A program made the position numbers and the translations under genes. A stretch of DNA of 64,000 nucleotides from UBA961 sp014191195 (GTDB taxonomy: Bacteria > Bacteroidota > Ignavibacteria > Kapaibacteriales > UBA961), in assembly GCA_964204605.1 (NCBI GenBank), contig OZ123195.1, positions 186,001 to 250,000 on the forward strand. Direction: 5' to 3'. Below, piece by piece: positions 53,378-62,806 of the stretch (position 1 is its first letter; every line of letters starts with the position of its first letter). The notes below the pieces were generated by a model. The model was not told where the DNA came from, made no database searches, and saw only the letters and a list, made by a program, of their open reading frames with translations.

Positions 53378-55936
53378 TCAAAATGATGTTTTAAAACCAA
53401 GTGAAAAACGCAAAGATGAATAATTCCATTCTCCATATCCATTTTGTAGCAGAGAATGAAGTGTATAATTAAAAGAAGTTTCGCCAAATAATACAAGATG
53501 AGGATGAATCTTTTTCTGAATACCGATTCCTGCATTTGCAGATAACCATAGCATTTTAACTTGATCTAATCCTGTATTTGAAATTGGTAATTCTCTTGTG
53601 CCGGATTGTGCATATGCATAAGACAAAGGAGATTCAATTTGTCTGTAAGATTCTGCAGATTTACTTAAAATGATTGAAGATTGTATGTCTACAAATGTGT
53701 ACAGTAATTGATTTAATTGATATTCTAATCCAGCAGAGAAAGAAATCATTGGTAATGTGGGCTGCAATACAAATGCTTCTTGATAGTTTAAATATTGATT
53801 GGTAACGGAGTCATACACTCTTTTTAATAATGAATCTCTGCCTCTTAAAACAATACTGCAAGGTAAATATTCAGCTTTTAATGATACACTAAATGAGGAG
53901 CCGACATATTTATTAAAACGAAAACCTAATCCTAAAGGAGATCCACTTTCAGCTTCAAATTGTCCAGTAACAGAGGTACTTCCAATCGTTTGCACATTAT
54001 TTAATGTATGATATTGGCTAGATGCAATTACATAAGAACCCCAAAGCCAAGTTTCGGTAATCTTAGACAAATCTGGAACGGGCTTTTCTTCTAAAGCACC
54101 TAAAAAATTAGTTCCATCATAGTCTAAAGTATAGGTAGAAATATTCCCAGCTAAATCTTTTGCCTCGATTTCCATTTTTCCTTTCACAAAACCGTTTAAT
54201 GGCCTTACGAACATAGTATATTGAGGAGTGCCTGGATTGATACTTGGTTGATCGATATAGTTGTTTCCATACATTGCCGCTAATCCTACTGCAGAAATAA
54301 TTCTAATGGATTGCAAGCCTTTATCAGTAGATTTATCATCTCTGATAACAAGATTAATTTTTTTATCTAGATTTCTTCTTTCAAAAGTTGGGGGTAATGA
54401 ATCTCTTATTTCTTCAATTTCATCAAATCCTTGCCCGATCATATTTCCATATGCATCATTTGTAGCAAATCCATATGAATATAATCCAAAAGGTACATCA
54501 GCCTTAACTATGTGTACACCAAATGGAATATCTGCTTGAATGCATACATAAGAACTTAATCCTACGAATTCTGGATAATTTTTTACTGTATCTAAAACTC
54601 TTCCATTTAATCGTAAAGATCCAATAGCAGAACTTGGTATCACAATATTTATGAAATGTCGCCAATTGGTAAAACTGGTTTTTGGCGTTGCAAATCGATA
54701 TTCACGTAAAAATTGTTGGGTAGGGCTAACTACTAACATCATCGGATCTCCAATAGAATCCCCTCTGATATATGTAGATTTACCATCGGTTCGGCTAACT
54801 CCGCCTAAATATCCATGAGAAAATTGAGCAACAAGAACAGGGGATGATGCTGTTAACATTATATTTCTAGGGCCAGCAGAGGAATTTTCATACATTTGGC
54901 CGGCTTGAAGTTCTTTAACTAAAACTGAATTTTCAAATATTTTAGTATTATTTGTAGCTGCTATTACTCTATAAGCATAACTGGATCTTTTGGCAAATTT
55001 ACCTAGAATAAAATGCATTCCCCATGAATTTACAGGAGGTACCTGTTCTACTAAATAATTGCAAAATGGAACTCTCATAGGAATATCCGCGCATTGATGT
55101 CCACTAAAAACCGCAACTGGTTTTGTAGCCTGAACTCTTGTGCCAGATATATCAGGATTAATAATAGAGTCTGTGCCTCTCTCTGTTTTTGTATATCCTT
55201 GCATATTCGATGCTGCAATTTGATATACATCTCCTTTATTCATAATTACTGTAAAAGGAACACCTGCCGGACGATTTCTTGAAGTAATAAATGAAGGAGT
55301 TATTTTTACAATTGTGCTGTCCTTGGTTGCTACAATAGCCATATGAGGTACTAAGTCATTAGTTGGCGTTGAATGATAACTTATGGTATAATATTCTAGT
55401 CCAAGCGCTTTACTAGGCAATGCAAGATAAGTATCGGTAGAGCTTCCTCGTTCATTTAGGCAAGTAACAGAAATCGGTGAGTCTGAAGTAATTCGAACAG
55501 CATTTGGCTGCAAAGTACCATCACCAGTTACTTCCGCAGATGAAGGTATTTTGAGTCTTCTAACGCTACCGCCAATAACTAATGTATCTAATTTATAGCG
55601 TAGGCCTACAATCTCAATTCTCACTCTGGTTGTAGTATCACTACTTAAAAATAGTTCGAAATTAGAAATACTTCTATCTTCTACATACATTTCTTGTCCA
55701 CGTTGATCAGTAAGTTTCATTTTACCAACTCTTTCTAAAGCATGATGCCAAGAGTTTTCCTGAAAACACACCCAAAATTCTGTTCCTTCAGATGTTTTTT
55801 TTACTGTATTTACAGTTTGTGCAGGTAAAATAGTAGTAGTACTAACGATATAACCTAAAGTTAATATTGCAAGTAAGAGCTTATATATCAAAGTCTTATT
55901 GATAAAATGTATAGGAGTAAATGTGTTCTTTGTCAT
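53378..55936 (-). CDS. IgGFc-binding-domain protein with C-terminal outer-membrane beta-barrel-like region
   Basis: 852 residues. Signal peptide/anchor at about 14-39. Residues ~45-510 match the IgGFc-binding N-terminal domain seen in many Bacteroidota surface proteins: GTEFWVCFQEN, FELFLSSDTTTRVRIEI, PSKALGLEYYTISYHSTP and VAVFSGHQCADIPM. After a linker, the last ~220 residues alternate hydrophobic and polar residues and finish SLRFSLGFKTSF with a terminal Phe, the sign of an outer-membrane barrel. Function unknown; surface adhesion is possible. Its ATG overlaps the stop of the upstream T9SS cargo gene. Confidence 0.75.
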   Translation of the reverse strand: MTKNTFTPIHFINKTLIYKLLLAILTLGYIVSTTTILPAQTVNTVKKTSEGTEFWVCFQENSWHHALERVGKMKLTDQRGQEMYVEDRSISNFELFLSSDTTTRVRIEIVGLRYKLDTLVIGGSVRRLKIPSSAEVTGDGTLQPNAVRITSDSPISVTCLNERGSSTDTYLALPSKALGLEYYTISYHSTPTNDLVPHMAIVATKDSTIVKITPSFITSRNRPAGVPFTVIMNKGDVYQIAASNMQGYTKTERGTDSIINPDISGTRVQATKPVAVFSGHQCADIPMRVPFCNYLVEQVPPVNSWGMHFILGKFAKRSSYAYRVIAATNNTKIFENSVLVKELQAGQMYENSSAGPRNIMLTASSPVLVAQFSHGYLGGVSRTDGKSTYIRGDSIGDPMMLVVSPTQQFLREYRFATPKTSFTNWRHFINIVIPSSAIGSLRLNGRVLDTVKNYPEFVGLSSYVCIQADIPFGVHIVKADVPFGLYSYGFATNDAYGNMIGQGFDEIEEIRDSLPPTFERRNLDKKINLVIRDDKSTDKGLQSIRIISAVGLAAMYGNNYIDQPSINPGTPQYTMFVRPLNGFVKGKMEIEAKDLAGNISTYTLDYDGTNFLGALEEKPVPDLSKITETWLWGSYVIASSQYHTLNNVQTIGSTSVTGQFEAESGSPLGLGFRFNKYVGSSFSVSLKAEYLPCSIVLRGRDSLLKRVYDSVTNQYLNYQEAFVLQPTLPMISFSAGLEYQLNQLLYTFVDIQSSIILSKSAESYRQIESPLSYAYAQSGTRELPISNTGLDQVKMLWLSANAGIGIQKKIHPHLVLFGETSFNYTLHSLLQNGYGEWNYSSLRFSLGFKTSF

Positions 55937-56697
55937 TTTTTATGTACCATACTTACATGATACAATCCCCTTGGAGTGTGCAAACGTAAAATATATACAC
56001 CACTTGCAAAATCAGTTGGATTATCTACAATAAGATTGAAAATATGTCTACCTGCTTTTGTAAATGTTGTAGGGAAGATTTTTAATGCCTTTCCATTGGT
56101 AGCAAATAGGCTAAATGTAATGTCGCTATCAGCAGTAATATAATAAGGTATTTCTGTAGTATACTGAAAAGGATTTGGACTATTGATTTCCAATCCTTCT
56201 TGTCCAGCAGGTATTACAGAAGGCTCTGGAAAGCTTAATAATCCACCTTTTTGATTTACTGTGAGGAATTCATTTTCTATATTTATTGACAGTACGGATA
56301 TCCGTGATGATACATCTTTACCAGCTAAAATTTCGCATTGCACAAAACAAAGCAATCCTGATGAATCTCTGAGTCCATCTTTGCAAGAAATAGAAAATTC
56401 ATTCATTGATGGATTTGAACTAATCAATGGTTTTACTACAATATCCGAGCAAGAAATAATCGATTGAAAATACTTTGTAATACCTTGAAGAAAAATTCTA
56501 TTCTTGGGGATTTGAATAATTATTTCTATCGGTTTGTTAAGTACACTTTGTGAAAATGTACCATAAATAGGAATCAATACAGAATTACCCTGATACACGG
56601 TACTATCCGGTATTTGAATAGAACTTGTTTCTCCAAAAACTTGATTGCTGAAGAATAGTAAAAAACTAATGATAAGGAGAAAAAAACTATTGAGCAC
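55933..56697 (-). CDS. Secreted protein with T9SS C-terminal sorting domain
   Basis: 254 residues. Sec signal peptide (about 1-22, cleavage after FG). The central ~140 residues form a beta-rich domain, with no known family match. The last ~80 residues are a type IX sorting domain: EINSPNPFQYTTEIPYYI, FSLFATNGK, and AGRHIFNLIVD plus ASGVYILRL. The start is GTG at 56697; no ATG lies before the signal. It shares 4 bp with the IgGFc/barrel gene and is probably its functional partner on the cell surface. Confidence 0.78.
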   Translation of the reverse strand: MLNSFFLLIISFLLFFSNQVFGETSSIQIPDSTVYQGNSVLIPIYGTFSQSVLNKPIEIIIQIPKNRIFLQGITKYFQSIISCSDIVVKPLISSNPSMNEFSISCKDGLRDSSGLLCFVQCEILAGKDVSSRISVLSINIENEFLTVNQKGGLLSFPEPSVIPAGQEGLEINSPNPFQYTTEIPYYITADSDITFSLFATNGKALKIFPTTFTKAGRHIFNLIVDNPTDFASGVYILRLHTPRGLYHVSMVHKK

Positions 56698-56806
56698 GTA
56701 GAGAAACTCTGAAAAATAAATAGAACGTATGTCGCCTAAACATGTTGATGCAAAGATACAAATTTTGCTTAAAAAGGATACGTGAATTACCTTGTTTAAG
56801 GCATTC

Positions 56807-57820
56807 TTACTTACTAATACAACATATAGTACTCACCAATATAATGTCATCAATAGAGCACCCTCTAGATAAATCGAAATATGGTTTTGATAATCCTTGA
56901 ATAATTGGCCCGATTGCTTTGGCTTTTGCAAGACGTTCTGTAATTTTATAAGCAATATTCCCAGCATCTAAATCAGGAAAAATACATATGTTGGCTGTGC
57001 CTTGTAATATAGAATCTTTAATCTTCATTTGTGCAATTGATGGTATTATTGCGGCATCAAATTGCAATTCACCCTCTGCTATAATGTCTGGATGCAGATT
57101 AGTAAACAATGCATACGCATTCTGAACTTTTTCTATATCAGGATGTTTGGCACTTCCTTTTGTAGAAAAAGAAAGAAATGCTACTCTTGGCTGAATTCCC
57201 AAAATAGTTTCGATATTTTTTGCTGTAGAATATGCAATATCACAAAGTTGTTGACTATTTGGTGAAGGAACTACTGCTCCATCAGCATATGTATATATAG
57301 TTCCATCAGGTAAAATCATAATAAAAAAACTACTCACTGTATCAATACCTGCTTGTTTACCAACAGTGTGTAAACCAGCTTTTATAATATTAGCAGTAGA
57401 GGAAATATTACCTGCAACACATCCATCAATCATTCCTTTTTTAAGAATGATGCCAGCACTGTATAAAGGATTATCCAATAATAATGTAGTAGCTTGTTCA
57501 TATGTAATGTCTTTTGATTTTCTTGATTCATAAAAATCAATAATATCTTCTTTATCAATACAATCTTTAGGATTCAATATTGGACAATTATCAATAGAAA
57601 TTGATGATTCTTTTGCCATTTGTTGAATCTGATCAGGATTTCCTATCAAATATGGTTCAGCAATAGAATGTTCAATTAAGTAATGACAAGCTTGAAAAAC
57701 ACGAATATCTAATGCATCAGGAAATCCAATTTTGTGTGTGTTAGCTTGTGCTTTTTTAGTTAAAGAATCAATTATTGTTTGAAATGAAGAATTATTTTCT
57801 GAATTAGACATATATTTCAT
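56807..57820 (-). CDS. pta: Phosphate acetyltransferase
   Basis: Interconverts acetyl-CoA and acetyl-phosphate, with acetate kinase. 337 residues, the single-domain (short) Pta. Motifs: FPDALDIRVFQACHYL, VAGNISSTANIIKAGL, VSSFFIMILPDGT, FLSFSTKGSAKHPDIEKVQ, EGELQFDAAI and NICIFPDLDAGNIAYKI. Phosphate butyryltransferase is related but less likely. A second ATG lies at 57811. ackA is not in the window. Divergent from the outer-membrane protein. Confidence 0.92.
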   Translation of the reverse strand: MKYMSNSENNSSFQTIIDSLTKKAQANTHKIGFPDALDIRVFQACHYLIEHSIAEPYLIGNPDQIQQMAKESSISIDNCPILNPKDCIDKEDIIDFYESRKSKDITYEQATTLLLDNPLYSAGIILKKGMIDGCVAGNISSTANIIKAGLHTVGKQAGIDTVSSFFIMILPDGTIYTYADGAVVPSPNSQQLCDIAYSTAKNIETILGIQPRVAFLSFSTKGSAKHPDIEKVQNAYALFTNLHPDIIAEGELQFDAAIIPSIAQMKIKDSILQGTANICIFPDLDAGNIAYKITERLAKAKAIGPIIQGLSKPYFDLSRGCSIDDIILVSTICCISK

Positions 57821-57911
57821 TGATTTAGAATGATTTTAGTAAGCAGAACAATTACTAAAAAAGCAAAAAGAACTATGTTTGTGTTATTACAAAAATGCAA
57901 AAAAGGTATAT

Positions 57912-58691
57912 ATGAATGTTATGAAGTTAATCCTTTCTTGTTCGGCATTGGTTTTATCTGTTTTTTCTATCATTATAGATAAAGCTAATGCTCAGGGCAG
58001 TGCAGGTTCTATGGCAATGTTTCCAAGAATGAATATAGTAGATATGCCATCGGCAAGGGTTATTCCTGTTGGAAGCTACCGAGCATATGGTTTGATTATG
58101 CAATCATCTGGGATTGTATCTTCTTTTACTTTTGCACCTGCAAAAAACATTGCTTTTGGTATGAGTTATTCAATGATACCTTTCTTAGGAGAAGGCAATC
58201 CAGAAGCTCAACCACTTCCTGCATTTGAAGTAAAAGCATTATTGTTTCAAGAAAAGAAAAAACGTCCTGCAATTGCAGTAGGATTAAATCTTCAGGGCAG
58301 GGGGCCTTGGACAAATAATCGCTATCAAACATTGTCTCCTGGAGCTTTTATTTCTGTTTCAAAAAACATTAATTGGGAAGCTGGGATTATGAGCTTGCAT
58401 GGAGGTATTTCTTATGCTATTATGCCTTCACCAAAGAAAGACTATCCAATTGTATATGCTGGAATAGAACAATCTTTGTATAAAAATGTGACTCTAAGTG
58501 CTGAATATATTGGAACATGGAATGAAGATCCTACATATATGAATCAAAATGGATTAATGAATATGGGAATCCGGTATTCTCCCATTAAGGGAATGTCTAT
58601 AGAGATTCAAGCAAGAGATTTGTTGCAAAGCAGAGCAAATGCCAATGGTTTTATGCGTTATGCAGGTATTGAATATATTGGCACATTCTAA
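57912..58691 (+). CDS. Predicted outer-membrane beta-barrel protein
   Basis: 259 residues. Signal peptide (about 1-28 from ATG 57912, cleavage near ANA-QG). The rest alternates hydrophobic and polar residues with many Gly and aromatic residues, ending with YAGIEYIGTF and a terminal Phe, as in outer-membrane barrels. It resembles YjbH-like or lipid A-type barrels only loosely. The longer frame from 57879 would add 11 residues before the signal and is unlikely. First gene of a run OMP-HAD-DUF1207-plug-kdtA. Confidence 0.6.
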   Translation: MNVMKLILSCSALVLSVFSIIIDKANAQGSAGSMAMFPRMNIVDMPSARVIPVGSYRAYGLIMQSSGIVSSFTFAPAKNIAFGMSYSMIPFLGEGNPEAQPLPAFEVKALLFQEKKKRPAIAVGLNLQGRGPWTNNRYQTLSPGAFISVSKNINWEAGIMSLHGGISYAIMPSPKKDYPIVYAGIEQSLYKNVTLSAEYIGTWNEDPTYMNQNGLMNMGIRYSPIKGMSIEIQARDLLQSRANANGFMRYAGIEYIGTF

Positions 58692-59308
58692 TGATGAAAA
58701 AAGATATTATCATGTTTGATTTGGGTGGTATTCTTTATTCAATCAAACATAGTTTTACTCATCAGGCATTAAGAGCCTTGCAAAGAAAAGATGCTGAACC
58801 CATCGTTTTTTCTTTAGAACAAGCTGATCCTATTTTTGGGCTTTATGATTCTGGGCACATAGACACAATTGAATTCTGTAATCATTTAAGAAATCAACAT
58901 CATATTATTGCAACAGATCATGACATTCATCATGCATGGAATGCAATGCTGATTGGGATCTATGATTATGCTGAAGAGTTAGTTCTAGAAGCAAAAAAAT
59001 ATGCTCAGATTGCTTTGCTTAGTAATATAAATCACATCCATTATTCTGCTATACAAGAAGAATGTTCTTCTTTGTTTTCTTTATTTGACTTTACATTCTT
59101 CTCTTTTCATGTAAAGATGAGAAAACCTCATAATGATATATTTAAGTATGCCTTAGAAACAGTAAAGGCAAAACCAGAATTTATCTTATTTCTAGATGAT
59201 ACTCCTGCTAATATTAAAGCAGCTCAATCATTTGGCATAGATGCCCGATTAATTATTCCTGACTCTGAATGGCATGTTAATATTATGCAAGAATTTACTA
59301 CATATTGA
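58691..59308 (+). CDS. HAD-superfamily hydrolase
   Basis: 205 residues, phosphatase-like HAD. Motif I is FDLGGI (nucleophile Asp10; the second Asp is Gly, as in YihX-type members), motif II LLSN, motif III KPHNDIF, motif IV FLDDTPANIKAA. Substrate unknown. Its ATG overlaps the TAA of the upstream gene by one base and its stop ends 2 bp before the next ATG, so it is translationally coupled. Confidence 0.85.
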   Translation: MMKKDIIMFDLGGILYSIKHSFTHQALRALQRKDAEPIVFSLEQADPIFGLYDSGHIDTIEFCNHLRNQHHIIATDHDIHHAWNAMLIGIYDYAEELVLEAKKYAQIALLSNINHIHYSAIQEECSSLFSLFDFTFFSFHVKMRKPHNDIFKYALETVKAKPEFILFLDDTPANIKAAQSFGIDARLIIPDSEWHVNIMQEFTTY

Positions 59309-59310
59309 TT

Positions 59311-60108
59311 ATGCGAATTCTAATACTTGGTTTCACATTATGTATTTCATATACACATATAGAAGCGCAAAACACATTATTTACCCCTTTTCTTGCCTCT
59401 CCTTTAGAGGCAAGAATTGGTTCATTTTATCAGCCTTCTAAAGATAAAATGAGATTAGATATTGGAAATACAGTCGATTTGTCTGTATTTGATACAGATT
59501 CTACTTGGAAGTATAGTATTGGCACAGATGCGTTTATATTAACACGGCTTAGAAGCGAAGGTAATTTAAAATTCCCAGTAGAAACTGCCGATTATTTTTT
59601 TGGATTCAATTGTGCAGCAAAAGGCATATATGCAGGAAAACCAGTAGGGTTAAGGCTTAGATTATCTCATATATCAACACATTTAGTAGATGGTGCAGCC
59701 GATAAAAATGGAATATTTGTAGATAAAAAACCTTTTGTATACAGCAGAGAATTTGCTGATATCACTGCATATATGCAGTTGAGCTCATTGCGATTATATT
59801 CTGGTTTGAGCTGGGTATGGTCTACACAACCAAGAGATATAGGAAGATTAATCCCTCAAGTAGGTTTTGACATGTCGATTCCTCTCATCAAAGGGATTGA
59901 TTGTCAAGCCGGATATGATATGCGAATAAGCACTGTTCAATCTATTACACTACCAACTCATTCTATAAGGGCTGGAATTGCATTCATAAATGAACAAAAA
60001 AAGGGAACATGGATAGGTGTTGTAAGTTCTTTTGGAAGGAATATTCATGGTATGTATTTTACCGATCAAGATGCATATATCGGATTTGGATTTAACGTTT
60101 TATACTAA
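59311..60108 (+). CDS. DUF1207-like secreted or outer-membrane protein
   Basis: 265 residues. Signal peptide (about 1-20, cleavage after EAQ or so). The start LFTPFLASPLEARIG, the RLRLSHISTHLVDG stretch and the later YSREF and LRLYSGLSW segments resemble DUF1207 proteins, whose role is unknown; this is recalled and needs a search. ATG 59311 is preferred over a TTG at 59305. It ends with alternating residues and a terminal Tyr, consistent with a barrel. Confidence 0.6.
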   Translation: MRILILGFTLCISYTHIEAQNTLFTPFLASPLEARIGSFYQPSKDKMRLDIGNTVDLSVFDTDSTWKYSIGTDAFILTRLRSEGNLKFPVETADYFFGFNCAAKGIYAGKPVGLRLRLSHISTHLVDGAADKNGIFVDKKPFVYSREFADITAYMQLSSLRLYSGLSWVWSTQPRDIGRLIPQVGFDMSIPLIKGIDCQAGYDMRISTVQSITLPTHSIRAGIAFINEQKKGTWIGVVSSFGRNIHGMYFTDQDAYIGFGFNVLY

Positions 60109-60110
60109 TC

Positions 60111-61493
60111 ATGCAGATATTTAAAAAATACATTCATTCTTTTTTTTTGATTGCTTTTGCATTAGTAAACTTATGCACTTCTCATTCTTTATCTGCACAT
60201 GATGATAATCCATCAACATTGTCTGATTCATTAGCCAGTGCTCTACATCCGCAATTAAGGTTTATGAGAGTTTTTGGTGCTCAAGATGAAACTGCCCCTC
60301 CTGTAGTATTGTGTTCTCGGCCTGGCTTAGATAGTAAAGTTAATGTCTCTTATGCATATAAGTTTATTACCATTCAATTTGACGTACAATCTAAAATACC
60401 CCCTCAAATGTTTGTGGTATTTAAACATTGTAATGCAGATTGGTCGGAAGATAATAATTCTTTTTTGAATGATCCAGCCTTATTAAGAACAAGTTCTGTA
60501 GATTGGATGATGGCTCCACCTGCTTCAATATGGTATAATTATCGTGGAACTTTACAAGTGCCTAATGAGCAAGTAAAATTTAATTATGCAGGTAATTGGA
60601 AAGCTGAATGTTTTTTGTTTGATGAGCCAGATAAGCCATTTGCTGTGGCGAAATTCTTTGTGGTAGACCCCAAAGCAGAGACAATTTTGAGGGTATTTGG
60701 AGATTTTTATTCACCACAAGAATCGATTTTTTCATCAGGTGCTTATACTCTAGAAGCCACTACAAGAACTATAAATTCTATGCCTGATGGACAATTAAAT
60801 ACCGCTGTATTTTATAGAATGAATAGATATCAAGAACCTTTTATTGTATCTGATAATTCATCATATGAAGAATTTTCGGCCAGAAGATATTCTTATGAAA
60901 TGCCAACCATGATTTCTGGATTTGGTTCTATCGGACGTAGATTCAGAATTGAAAAAATACCTGCAGAAAATGAATATCGAGTTCTTGATTTAACTGATTT
61001 TTCTCTATATCCACGTACAAATTCTCCTTTAAGAATGTGGAGGCCAGATTTGTGGCGAAATGGATCATTTTCCGATTTATCTGATGGTGGTGCTATGATT
61101 ACTCGCTATTTATCATCTGGTGATTTAGATTATTTAAATATTGAGTTCCTGCTTAATCCTCAAAATCGTCTTGCCAAACACGAGGTATTCATAAGTGGTT
61201 CATTTAATAATTTTCAACCCGATGCCTCATGGATGATGTATTATGATGAAAATGTACAATTATATCGTTTAAGACAATGGATACCCAGGGGAAGGCATTC
61301 ATATCAATATTCTACCGGAACCATAAATGCTGATACCAGATTAGCTGAACAATTAACCACCGAAGAATTTGAAGGGAATACTGCAAGGGCTGCTCATAAT
61401 TTTATTGTTCTGATATATTTTAGAGAATTTGGTTTCGGCGGATACGATTCTATCATTGGGATTGGCGGAGGAAATGTAAATGGATCGTGGTAA
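60111..61493 (+). CDS. Type IX secretion system plug-domain protein (DUF5103 family)
   Basis: 460 residues. Signal peptide (about 10-30). The DUF5103 domain occupies most of the protein: VVLCSRPGLDSKVNVSYAYKF, FVVFKHCNADWSEDN, VKFNYAGNWKAECFLFDE. Near residue 355 a small beta-sandwich resembling a CBM48/E-set appears (HEVFISGSFNNFQPD). In T9SS, the Plug protein seals the SprA translocon pore. Presence of T9SS cargo elsewhere in the window supports the role. It overlaps kdtA by 14 bp. Confidence 0.85.
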   Translation: MQIFKKYIHSFFLIAFALVNLCTSHSLSAHDDNPSTLSDSLASALHPQLRFMRVFGAQDETAPPVVLCSRPGLDSKVNVSYAYKFITIQFDVQSKIPPQMFVVFKHCNADWSEDNNSFLNDPALLRTSSVDWMMAPPASIWYNYRGTLQVPNEQVKFNYAGNWKAECFLFDEPDKPFAVAKFFVVDPKAETILRVFGDFYSPQESIFSSGAYTLEATTRTINSMPDGQLNTAVFYRMNRYQEPFIVSDNSSYEEFSARRYSYEMPTMISGFGSIGRRFRIEKIPAENEYRVLDLTDFSLYPRTNSPLRMWRPDLWRNGSFSDLSDGGAMITRYLSSGDLDYLNIEFLLNPQNRLAKHEVFISGSFNNFQPDASWMMYYDENVQLYRLRQWIPRGRHSYQYSTGTINADTRLAEQLTTEEFEGNTARAAHNFIVLIYFREFGFGGYDSIIGIGGGNVNGSW

Positions 61494-62736
61494 TTCATAT
61501 TATCTATTACATTCAATTGGATATATAGAATCCTTTGTTTTATCTATTCTACGCCCAATTATTATGAGGCTTTCTGCAAAATTTGCAGAAAGAGAATTAA
61601 TTATTGATCAGCAAATTATTGAAAGAGAATGTGGTGCAAAATCTGTGTGGATACATGTTGCATCTTTAGGAGAATTCGAGCAAGCTGTTCCAATCATAGA
61701 GCATTTGAAACAGAATGGTTCTATAGATATCACTCTTACTTTTTCTTCTCCTTCTGGATATAATATCCGTAAACATTATGAACTTGTTGATAGAGTTTTA
61801 TATCTCCCTTTAGATACTAAGAGAAATGCCCAAAAATTTATTCACAAGCTGCGTCCAGATTGTGCAATCTTTATTCGATATGAATTATGGATAAACTATC
61901 TTTTAGAACTTAATGCACAAGATATTGCAGTGTTTTATATTAATGCAACCTATCCACGATCTGTTTTTTGGCGCTTTATCCCCTTTATTTTGAGATCTAT
62001 TTTACACTGTTTTTCTTATATCATAACTGTGAATAAGCAAGAAACAGCATATTTTCTTGAATTACATCTTGATACACCAATTCAAACAGGCAGCGATACT
62101 AGATTAGATAGAATATCTTCCAGAGTTTCTCAAATCCTACAACATCCCTTATTGATTCATGAATTATGTCCAATTGATTATTCTGATGAAGATACTGTGA
62201 TTGTTTTAGGTAGTTCTTGGAGTAAAGATGAACATCTATTTCTGTCTCAATTACATAAAATGCCATCATCTTTGCGATTAATTATTGTACCACATGAACC
62301 CGATGACTTAACAATTTCTAGATTAAAGAATGAATGTCCACATAGTGGTATTTTAAGTGAATTGAAATATGGCGATAATCCCATGCATGTTATTGTAGAT
62401 TCGGTTGGGAAATTAATGGTTTTGTATGCTATTGCAGATGCAGTGTATATAGGTGGTGGTTTTGGTATTGGAGTTCATAGTTGTGCCGAACCTGCTGGAT
62501 TTGGTATTCCTTTGGCGTGTGGCCCCTTTGTTCATAGATCTCCAGATGCTATTGCCTTACATTCTTTAGGTGCTTTAGATATTATTCATACCGAAGAAGA
62601 AGCGTATAGTTGGATGATGCAGATAATAATAGATAATAAAAAACTTGCCGCAGATGCATCTGCAAGATATATAAAGGAATCTGCAGGTATGACAAGTAAA
62701 GTGATAGAACTTTTATATCAAGAATTACATATATAG
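61480..62736 (+). CDS. kdtA: 3-deoxy-D-manno-octulosonic acid transferase (Kdo transferase)
   Basis: Adds Kdo to lipid A at the inner membrane, which marks an LPS-bearing diderm. 418 residues, GT30: N-terminal anchor (about 12-30), VWIHVASLGEFEQAVPII with the catalytic Glu, ITLTFSSPSGY, DTKRNAQKFIHKLRPDCAIFIRYELW and YIGGGFGIGVHSCAEPAGFGIPLACGP. Start ATG lies within the plug gene. Last gene of its run; lgt converges 50 bp away. Confidence 0.94.
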   Translation: MDRGNSYYLLHSIGYIESFVLSILRPIIMRLSAKFAERELIIDQQIIERECGAKSVWIHVASLGEFEQAVPIIEHLKQNGSIDITLTFSSPSGYNIRKHYELVDRVLYLPLDTKRNAQKFIHKLRPDCAIFIRYELWINYLLELNAQDIAVFYINATYPRSVFWRFIPFILRSILHCFSYIITVNKQETAYFLELHLDTPIQTGSDTRLDRISSRVSQILQHPLLIHELCPIDYSDEDTVIVLGSSWSKDEHLFLSQLHKMPSSLRLIIVPHEPDDLTISRLKNECPHSGILSELKYGDNPMHVIVDSVGKLMVLYAIADAVYIGGGFGIGVHSCAEPAGFGIPLACGPFVHRSPDAIALHSLGALDIIHTEEEAYSWMMQIIIDNKKLAADASARYIKESAGMTSKVIELLYQELHI

Positions 62737-62783
62737 TTACTGAGAATTGAAAATATTAAGATAAAAAATCACATGCAAATGTA

Positions 62784-62806
62784 TTGTCACACTGATTTTG
62801 TGACAA
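62784..62806. repeat. Inverted repeat across the lgt stop codon
   Basis: TTGTCACA (62784-62791) and TGTGACAA (62799-62806) separated by 7 bp. No T-run follows on either strand, so this is not an intrinsic terminator. It might slow RNA decay or be chance. Confidence 0.4.
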
